Shown here piece after piece: positions 58,001 to 64,000 of a stretch of DNA of 64,000 nt (position 1 is its first letter; the number at the start of each line of letters is the position of its first letter). Origin of the DNA: Bifidobacterium asteroides DSM 20089 (GTDB lineage Bacteria; Actinomycetota; Actinomycetes; Actinomycetales; Bifidobacteriaceae); contig NZ_CP017696.1 in NCBI RefSeq assembly GCF_002715865.1, positions 1,240,001 to 1,304,000 of the forward strand, given 5' to 3'. A program made the translations under genes and the position numbers. The notes under the pieces were generated by a model. It searched no databases. It was given only the letters and a program-made list of their open reading frames with translations, and was not told the DNA's origin.

Positions 58001-58621
58001 TCACCGCCTTCGCCTATCAATCTCCCGTATTGAGAATGCAGCTATGGTAGGCCCATCAATCAGTCGCCCATCACGAATCATATTGGTTATATCAGCCGAT
58101 CGCAGCCAATGCAGATCCTCTAATTCCCAATCACCGCCCTGGTTGACGCTGTCGACTACAGGGATAGATGAAACGTCATCAAGCCGTATTTCCATCACCC
58201 GCACGTCGTCTTGGAGCACCCCGGCATCGGCATGAAGCCTATGCAACTGGTGGACGGCGTCCGGCTGAGCCCACAATCCGGTCTCTTCATGCAATTCACG
58301 AATGGCTGTGGTCTGGGGATTTTCACCTTGCTCTCCCATGCCTCGCGGAAATTCCCACAACCAGTCTTCTACAGCAACCCGCCAGTGGCGCGCTATAAGA
58401 TAGAAGTCCTCTCCCCCCTGTTCTACGACCGCCACACAAATCACGCCTGGTTGACCCTGTTTGACAGACGCAACGTGCAAGGTCATGTCAGCACCCGTGT
58501 CCCTTACCTTGACGTCCACAGCAGTCACGGTAAAGTCGGCTCCCCCTGCTTCCTCGAAGACTTTTCTACGCCTTATCTCCTGCAAAGGACTCGTAGAACC
58601 GAGCTCATCAGCGTTGTTCAC
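58001..58621 (-). CDS. Nudix hydrolase, ADP-ribose-pyrophosphatase-like
   Basis: Soluble hydrolase of 206 residues. A perfect Nudix box, G-x5-E-x7-REL-x-EE-x-GL, lies in GMGEQGENPQTTAIRELHEE followed by TGL. The flanking FPRG and GVICVAVV resemble ADP-sugar pyrophosphatases. Likely substrates are ADP-ribose or nucleotide sugars. Two GTG starts are possible; 58621 is preferred since AAGAAGG then lies five bases upstream, while 58627 touches that site. It diverges in substrate-specific region from housekeeping NudF. It follows the unknown gene at 58643 on the same strand by 21 bases. Confidence 0.88.
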   Translation of the reverse strand: MNNADELGSTSPLQEIRRRKVFEEAGGADFTVTAVDVKVRDTGADMTLHVASVKQGQPGVICVAVVEQGGEDFYLIARHWRVAVEDWLWEFPRGMGEQGENPQTTAIRELHEETGLWAQPDAVHQLHRLHADAGVLQDDVRVMEIRLDDVSSIPVVDSVNQGGDWELEDLHWLRSADITNMIRDGRLIDGPTIAAFSIREIDRRRR

Positions 58622-58642
58622 AGCCACCTTCTTGGTCGATGA

Positions 58643-60169
58643 TTACCGTTGAGCGAATACCATGGTTTGTGTTGCCGAATGCTGGTCGTGCATCCACTCC
58701 ATCATTGTCAGTAACTCGGGAAATACTTCAATGAACCAGGCCGCAATCAATATCAGGATAATGGACATTGATCCGGAGAAAATAATCTTGTCACAAAAAA
58801 CGGATATGGATGCGATGATCAGGGTCGCAATGAACTGCTTGATGATTTTTGAGTTGTCCTGCCTTCGGTCAAGCTGCGATGCTGACTTTTGCACACAGTA
58901 GGCGATGTTGCGAATATGCCGCTGCTGGGCAGAGTCAGGAGCGTCCGGTCGACACTTACGCCACTGCTGTATCGCATCTCTTGACTGATAACAGAACTGC
59001 ACAAAGCAGGCGGATGGCATCTGCCCCAACAATTCCGTGACCTGGCCCGATAGCATCAAGGAACGCCCACCTGTTCGGCCTGCATAGCGCTCATACGAAT
59101 TCGGCTCACTTTGTACGGCCATGAGACAGCAGTCCAGATAATCCGCCATTGATAAGCGGTAGACGAACTGGTACCAATCAATCAGCGTCTGCTGGTCGCA
59201 TTCCATGGTCCTATTGCAATCAGCCCTACCCACAGGCAATGCCGACTGCCTGATAAGCGCAAACGCCTTGGACCGTCTCGGTTCATGACTTATCCTGTCC
59301 AAAACATCCCGAAATACGGTTTTTTCTGCCTCGTTCGCCTGGGATGCAGAACACCAGGAACGCAGACAATCGGCGTTTTCAGTGACAACAGGAAGAAAGG
59401 CATCGTTGAAGCTGCGGGAGATACCGGCATTCGACTCGGTTTGGGAATCCTGTGGCTTATACCTGATGAGGCCCTTTCGCTCTGCATCAATCCATTCCTG
59501 CCAGCGCTGGGCCAGCAATTGGCAGGTAGCATCAGAGGGACCTTGCTGGCAGTATGCGGAGTACAAGCAGGCGATCCTCTGAGCTATCGACCAATGATCC
59601 TCTGCATGCTCATTCAAGACGGCTCTGGTCTGGGGAACGAACCGTTGACTTTCTTCAGAGGTGATGGTCTCCTGTAAAACCTGATATTCAAGCGGACGCA
59701 GCGTACCTATATCCGGCAGGGTGACCGTCCCTCCTTCAGCCGAAAGTTGATGCTGATTGTCAGACGGCACTGTGGTGAACCGCAGCAGGCACTGCTCCAA
59801 GGTCCGTTGTCTGCCGGATACGGTGAGGAAAGGCTTTTCATAACCGTTCTGCCCCAGAATGTCAAGAACGACATCAGGACCGAATGCCAGAAAATAGATG
59901 CCATCAAAGAGCTCGGCATCAGTGACAAGAACCTGGGGACTATAAAGGAATGCCGTTCTGAGAATGCCGGCAAATCGTTCAAGAAACTCCGGGTGTTGCT
60001 GAATGGTTCTTTCGCAGATGCTCACGCCGTCAGGACCATCTGACCAGAACTGCCAATTCACCTCTTGATCGCACTCGCATTGCTGCCTGACCCGATTCCA
60101 ATCGTTGAGCTGTTCCTCTGAATCGAAATTGGTCAGCATGATGGCATCCTGGCGTAGGCTCTGACTCAT
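58643..60169 (-). CDS. Unknown protein with C-terminal membrane anchor
   Basis: Not recognised. The 508 residues form a long cytosolic, helix-rich part rich in Gln, Cys and Asp (about 1-435), then two hydrophobic segments (about 438-457 and 462-482) and a short tail with MMEWMHDQH. No nucleotide-binding or catalytic motif is evident. GC content looks slightly lower than in neighbouring genes. The first ATG (60169) has no Shine-Dalgarno site; ATG eleven codons later (MLTNFDSEEQ) follows AGGA and may be the true start. The Nudix gene follows 21 bases on, so the two may be cotranscribed. Confidence 0.7.
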   Translation of the reverse strand: MSQSLRQDAIMLTNFDSEEQLNDWNRVRQQCECDQEVNWQFWSDGPDGVSICERTIQQHPEFLERFAGILRTAFLYSPQVLVTDAELFDGIYFLAFGPDVVLDILGQNGYEKPFLTVSGRQRTLEQCLLRFTTVPSDNQHQLSAEGGTVTLPDIGTLRPLEYQVLQETITSEESQRFVPQTRAVLNEHAEDHWSIAQRIACLYSAYCQQGPSDATCQLLAQRWQEWIDAERKGLIRYKPQDSQTESNAGISRSFNDAFLPVVTENADCLRSWCSASQANEAEKTVFRDVLDRISHEPRRSKAFALIRQSALPVGRADCNRTMECDQQTLIDWYQFVYRLSMADYLDCCLMAVQSEPNSYERYAGRTGGRSLMLSGQVTELLGQMPSACFVQFCYQSRDAIQQWRKCRPDAPDSAQQRHIRNIAYCVQKSASQLDRRQDNSKIIKQFIATLIIASISVFCDKIIFSGSMSIILILIAAWFIEVFPELLTMMEWMHDQHSATQTMVFAQR

Positions 60170-60406
60170 GTCTATATGCTAGACCTCGTGCTTGCCAGCC
60201 CGCTGAGTACGACCTCCTTTAAAACTGATTCAAGTAACCCAGGCATGAAAAAAAAGAAAATGCCGGAAGGACCAATCGCCAATCATTGACAACCGGAGTG
60301 CCTCACGCCGTGGTTGCTTCTTTCCCTTGGGATTACCTGCATATTGACAGGAACTCGAATATTCATGGCCAAACTATTGTCTGAACAGTTTTCAGGCCAA
60401 ATCAGC
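60170..60406. other. Intergenic region between divergent genes
   Basis: Carries promoters for the unknown gene (minus) and the TM2 gene (plus). A poly-A stretch at 60246-60259 is the only other visible feature. No gene is supported. Confidence 0.4.
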
Positions 60407-60436
60407 CCTGTAATCAAGCCCTTTCAGGGATATAAT
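60407..60436 (+). promoter_or_regulatory. Promoter of the TM2-domain gene
   Basis: A consensus TATAAT at 60431-60436 stands 39 bases before the start codon. The expected -35 position reads CCTGTA, which is weak. The leader would be about 30 bases. Confidence 0.45.
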
Positions 60437-60474
60437 GACACATTCCCACGCAGGTATCCACAGGAGGGGCAACC

Positions 60475-61044
60475 ATGAACGATTGGTATCAACCTATAGA
60501 TAAGCAAACAAGCGAGGACCAAGACCCAGCCCCGGCAAATCGGAATTACTCCGGCGACGAGGGATACGACCAAGAGCCTTCCAACCACAGCCACGGGATT
60601 GCTTCCCAACAGGGGAATCCCTCGTCAGCCGCCACTGGATACCCCAATGCGGATCAGTCCTGGCAGGCTTCAAACGCACCGGGAGGACCACAGAATCCGT
60701 ACGGCCAAACCGCATATGGTTCTCAGTCCAACAACAACCCCGGACCGGCCCAAATTCAACCGTGGCAACTTCAGGCCCAATATGTCAGCGGACCGGGTAT
60801 GTCGAACAAGTCGAAGGTCACGGCGGCCATCCTGGCTTTCTTCCTGGGCGGCTTCGGCATACACAACTTTTATCTGGGCAAGACCGGGCGCGGGGTCGCC
60901 CAGCTGCTGATCACCATCTTCGTTCTCTTCATAGGCCCTCTCATCTCTTCGATCTGGGCCATCGTAGAAGGCGCGCAGATTCTTGGCTCACATCCGGGGT
61001 CGCCTTACCACATGGACGGCAAGGGACTCCAGCTGCAGGATTAA
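60475..61044 (+). CDS. TM2-domain protein
   Basis: Small membrane protein of 189 residues. The first 110 residues are Gln/Asn/Pro/Ser-rich and disordered. The TM2 domain follows: KSKVTAAILAFFLGGFGIHN, FYLGKTGRGVAQLL, and a second TM segment ending in WAIVEGAQIL. The family's function is unclear. The ATG has AGGAGG nine bases upstream. It is monocistronic. Confidence 0.9.
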   Translation: MNDWYQPIDKQTSEDQDPAPANRNYSGDEGYDQEPSNHSHGIASQQGNPSSAATGYPNADQSWQASNAPGGPQNPYGQTAYGSQSNNNPGPAQIQPWQLQAQYVSGPGMSNKSKVTAAILAFFLGGFGIHNFYLGKTGRGVAQLLITIFVLFIGPLISSIWAIVEGAQILGSHPGSPYHMDGKGLQLQD

Positions 61045-61256
61045 AATCCCACGGATCCTACCCACAGTGGCCTCGCCTGCCCGAGGTTCCCTTGGATGCT
61101 TTTATATCGTTTAACCTCCTTCAGCCAAAGACGAGAGACAATCAAAAGGCACGTCACAAAAGACCACGCAGGCACACCCATCCACGAGTTCAGGGATCGG
61201 ATCTGCCCGAAACTTGGCGAGCATCTGGTTCGAGCAACGAATGCCGATTGACCATC

Positions 61257-61440
61257 TCAAGACACCGCAGGATGCCGTGGGCACCTTTTCGGGCCAGCGT
61301 CAAGAACCCAGATGCGCACCCTTTGCCCCTTCCCCAGCTTGAGGGGATGGGCGTCATATTGAAAGGCCCGTCCGTTGAAGGTCACGATATCCGAGCTCAT
61401 GGCCGCCACCTTTTCAGCATCGGCGGCCCCTCCATTGGAC
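61257..61440 (-). pseudogene. Multicopper oxidase / nitrite-reductase-like fragment
   Basis: A short block on the minus strand reads AEKVAAMSSDIVTFNGRAFQ then LKLGKGQRVRIWVLDAGP, a combination seen in cupredoxin domains of multicopper oxidases and copper nitrite reductases (VTFNG...PL...GERVRIWVLNAGP). Flanking frames on both sides are broken, and no copper-ligand cluster is found. No start or ribosome-binding site exists. It is a remnant of a once larger gene; the exact family is uncertain. Confidence 0.5.
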
Positions 61441-62027
61441 CCCGGAAGATTTGTGCGCTTAACTCCCCTGACGGCGGCGCCTCTGGACAGCATCAACGGC
61501 AGTTCCGCTCTTCATGGCTCAGCTGCAGCGGCCCGGGAGCATTTATTCCGACATTGCAGAGTCATCCCTCACGAAGCTTGCATAGCCCTGCACGAGTGAG
61601 ATATGAGCCTGGGTTCACCAGGTGCTGACGAAGGAAATTGACCGGCGATAGAAGTAGCGCATAAGGTATCTATGCGACGGCTGTGATTCGCGCCGCTGCC
61701 GCCATGCTCTGAGCGATCCAGGAGCACAATGATTCACTGGAACCGCTTTTATTTATCTACACGGCATATGGTGCGACACGAGACAAAAACAGGACCCGGC
61801 CGCACCTGGCACGAAACCAGTCGTCATATCCATGGACGAAGCATTGAGCCATCTGCTTATTCGAGGGGGCCGTATGACCCAGTAAGAGCAGGCTCAGGTC
61901 AACAGCAGTGCCGCAGGGCCGAAATCAAGAAACGCCGATAGGTGAAATTTGCCGACTGCTGCTTGTCCATCGTCTCCCCCGCAGGCATCGGCATTCCCCT
62001 GCCTGTTTATTCTTTATCAAACCCAAT
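61441..62027. other. Intergenic stretch without a recognised gene
   Basis: Together with 61045-61256 and the fragment above, this makes a kilobase of non-coding or decayed DNA. Possible upstream parts of the oxidase-like gene could not be traced with confidence beyond about 61450. Confidence 0.4.
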
Positions 62028-62077
62028 ACGTGGTCATGGCAAGGCCTGCCTAAAGCAATGCCTTGCCATGACCACGT
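62028..62077 (-). terminator. Terminator of the GPH symporter gene
   Basis: A perfect 18-bp stem (62028-62045 with 62060-62077) and a 14-base loop lie 15 bases after the transporter stop on the minus strand. The tail has no clear T run. Stem strength and position make termination likely. Confidence 0.75.
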
Positions 62078-62092
62078 CATCATTGAGTACTT

Positions 62093-63637
62093 CTACTGTC
62101 CGGTCTTCCAAACATCCTCATACCGGTAACCTGTCAGGTCCTCAACGACACGCTTGGTGTCTGGGTCGACATCGGCCTTGGAGCCACCAGCCTGCAGACG
62201 GTTGATCTCGTCTTTGATTATCTTGTGCGAATGCTGATCAAGGTTGAAGGTACGGGCCAGGTAGAGAGAATAGATGAAGCAAACGATTGGCACCAGGGCG
62301 AAAGCCACCATGATGCCCATTTTGGCCGAACCGCTCTGCACCGAGGCATGCTGGTTGAATCCGCTCAAAGTGAGAATCCAACCGATCAAGGCGGAGCCCA
62401 AAGCGCCTGTGACCTTGCGGGTAAAGGTCTGAACAGCAGCGAAGGCTCCAGCCCGCAGCTTCCCGGACACCATGGTGTCCACGTCCGGCACCAAAGGAAT
62501 CACGTTCCAAACGGTGTACTCAGCCGTCTGCCTGCCTATCTGCCAGATTGCGGAAAGCAGGAAGACAAGGACGAACATGAATGTTGGGTTGAGCGTTATT
62601 CCCGAGAAGTAGACGATCGCGTACGTCGCCAGGACGAATAGTTGCAGGCCAAAGGCCGTCGTCCACAGTGGCTTGGGGCCCTTCCTCTGCATGAAGAAGG
62701 TGGCCACGGGGACGACCAGCATGCCAAGAATGGACAGACTGGATGCTGCCTGTGCATTGGCCTGGCTCATGCCGATCAGGAAGATGGCATAGTAGAAGAA
62801 GGCGGTATTGAAGCAATCCTTGCCGAAGTAGGAGACAAAGTAAATAACCACAGTCCTGCGACAAGCCTTGGTTTTGAGTACCTGCAGGTAATCATTGGCG
62901 ACTTCGCCCAGGCCCTTGTGCTTGTCCTGCTTATGGTTTGCTTCAAACTCCTGCACATGTTCAGGGGAGAACTCCCAGGTGGAGAAATAGGTGACCAAGG
63001 TCCCGGCTGCCAAGGCTATGCCAAAGATAATACCGGAAATCGTATAGGCGCTGCCGCTGTTCTCACCCAGCGCCTTGAGCAGGACGGCAGGCAGACCGGT
63101 CACGGCAAAGGTGCCGAAGGCCGAGATGAACATACGGACGGAGGAAAGCTTGACTCGCTCATCAGCATTGTCGGTCATTTCCGTAGCCAGGGTTTCATAG
63201 GCGATGTTATCGAAATCCTGCGCTGTTTCAAGAAGGAGAAGAACGACGAAATACCAGATGTAGGAACCCGGATGAATCGTGAAAAGCAGGGGGAAGCATA
63301 TGGCCGTCAGGATTGCGCCGAACAGGAACAGCGTGTGTCGCCTTCCCAGCTTCCTGCCCACCCACGTAGAGAACAGGTGGTCACTGATTCCGCCCAGGAT
63401 GCCGCAAATAGCCATATCCAAGAGCTTGAGGATGAGCAACATGGTGCCCACCAACCCGGCATTCAAATTCGCGTAGGTGGTCAGAAACACCATCAGATAG
63501 GATCCGACAAGCGTCCCCCAGGCAGAGCCATTGAGATCATTTAAGCCATAACCCAGGCTGCGCAGGAAGGTGATTTTCTTCGGAGTGTATACCCAGCGCT
63601 TCGGAGACTTCGAAGCTGATTTTGTCTTGTTTGTCAT
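62093..63637 (-). CDS. GPH-family sugar:cation symporter (MFS fold)
   Basis: Secondary transporter of 514 residues with twelve TM segments, of the glycoside-pentoside-hexuronide family. LGYGLNDLNGSAWGTLVGSY is the GPH N-terminal motif; DNIAYETLATEMTDNADERVKLSSVRMF is the conserved loop after TM4. The charged C-terminal tail (about 475-514) is moderately long. The gene lies three bases downstream of a GH28-like gene, so the imported sugar is probably a galacturonide or related pectin product. The ATG at 63635-63637 follows AAAGGTAAC. Confidence 0.9.
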   Translation of the reverse strand: MTNKTKSASKSPKRWVYTPKKITFLRSLGYGLNDLNGSAWGTLVGSYLMVFLTTYANLNAGLVGTMLLILKLLDMAICGILGGISDHLFSTWVGRKLGRRHTLFLFGAILTAICFPLLFTIHPGSYIWYFVVLLLLETAQDFDNIAYETLATEMTDNADERVKLSSVRMFISAFGTFAVTGLPAVLLKALGENSGSAYTISGIIFGIALAAGTLVTYFSTWEFSPEHVQEFEANHKQDKHKGLGEVANDYLQVLKTKACRRTVVIYFVSYFGKDCFNTAFFYYAIFLIGMSQANAQAASSLSILGMLVVPVATFFMQRKGPKPLWTTAFGLQLFVLATYAIVYFSGITLNPTFMFVLVFLLSAIWQIGRQTAEYTVWNVIPLVPDVDTMVSGKLRAGAFAAVQTFTRKVTGALGSALIGWILTLSGFNQHASVQSGSAKMGIMVAFALVPIVCFIYSLYLARTFNLDQHSHKIIKDEINRLQAGGSKADVDPDTKRVVEDLTGYRYEDVWKTGQ

Positions 63638-63640
63638 CTG

Positions 63641-64000
63641 TTACCTTTGCTCTCCATTGATGTAAAGGTTGCGAACATTTATGGTTTTCAGCCCTCGATC
63701 TGCATCATGGAACAGGCCTTTGGTCGGTTCTGTATGCCAGGTCTCCATCAGCTCCTCCTCAGGGGCCAGATGCCATTCGAACTGATCGATGCTGACGTTT
63801 TCGATGGGACTCTCGGGGAGCCCAACGATGAAGGCGGCGGTTGAACGGACGTTGTCGGCCCGTACGTCTTCAATCCTGATATTGCGAATATGAGGGGTGG
63901 TCGCTTCCACCGGTTGCGCCGACTTGCTGAGGACGTAATCCTCCTCCTGGGGTAGAACCCCAGGTGCAAAATACATGCCCAGGACGATCGGGCACCAGCA
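63641..64000 (-). CDS. Glycoside hydrolase family 28-like protein, C-terminal part (cut by window edge)
   Basis: Only the last 119 codons are present; the rest lies to the right. IRNIRIEDVRADNVRSTAAFIVGLPESPIENVSIDQFEW shows beta-helix rungs of the polygalacturonase (pectin-lyase-like) fold, and GLKTINVRNLYINGE is a typical GH28 C-terminal end. The catalytic Asp residues would be upstream of the window. No signal peptide can be judged. It is immediately upstream of a GPH symporter, three bases apart, suggesting intracellular or surface breakdown of galacturonides coupled to uptake. Confidence 0.8.
   Translation of the reverse strand, partial: CWCPIVLGMYFAPGVLPQEEDYVLSKSAQPVEATTPHIRNIRIEDVRADNVRSTAAFIVGLPESPIENVSIDQFEWHLAPEEELMETWHTEPTKGLFHDADRGLKTINVRNLYINGEQR

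Overview
The window is a 64 kb stretch of a moderately GC-rich actinobacterial chromosome. The str operon layout, the single large PurL, the TTG start of rpsL and the general protein character point to Bifidobacteriaceae, probably a Bifidobacterium. The pectin-type glycoside hydrolase at the right edge and the transhydrogenase genes would fit an insect-gut bifidobacterium, but that is inference.

Left part (1-12.6 kb): mostly core genes on the minus strand. These are pyrimidine carbamoyl-phosphate synthase (carAB), nusB-efp, and the str operon rpsL-rpsG-fusA-tuf. A DUF488 gene follows, divergent from a plus-strand run of YwiC-like membrane protein, uracil/hypoxanthine-DNA glycosylase family protein and ASCH-domain protein.

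Accessory region (12.7-19 kb): this starts at a tRNA-His gene whose 3' 45 bases recur, diverged, 2.1 kb downstream, like an att scar. Between the copies sits an IS256/IS1249-type element with matched ends and an 8-bp target duplication, but a frameshifted transposase. Beyond it are AT-rich DNA, an orphan ORF, one intact carboxymuconolactone-decarboxylase-like gene and four broken genes (flavodoxin-fold oxidoreductase, aldo/keto reductase, CBU_0592-like membrane protein, ACT-domain protein).

Middle (19-36 kb): a disordered four-TM membrane protein, the pntA1-pntA2-pntB transhydrogenase operon, a threonine-aldolase-like enzyme and a zinc alcohol dehydrogenase come first. Next is a two-component system divergent from a bacteriocin-immunity-like ABC transporter. 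The transporter has been tandemly duplicated, leaving two permeases whose differences concentrate in predicted extracellular loops, one intact ATPase, and a scar of fused gene fragments. A glycosyltransferase and a methionine-type ABC importer (metN, metI, two metQ paralogs without a lipobox) follow.

Right part (36-64 kb): purine biosynthesis genes purT-purC-purL-purF-purM-purD, with purK-purE 8 kb on. Between them lie cell-envelope and metal genes: an LtaS-like sulfatase, a Zn/Mn-binding lipoprotein with a Fur-type palindrome, an esterase plus MprF-like aminoacyl-lipid synthase, and a Fur/Zur regulator. Then come a divergent DXS, tRNA-Arg(TCT), a Nudix hydrolase, an unknown 508-residue membrane protein, a TM2 protein, a multicopper-oxidase-like fragment, and a GPH sugar symporter beside a truncated GH28-type gene, probably a pectin-oligosaccharide locus that continues beyond the window.
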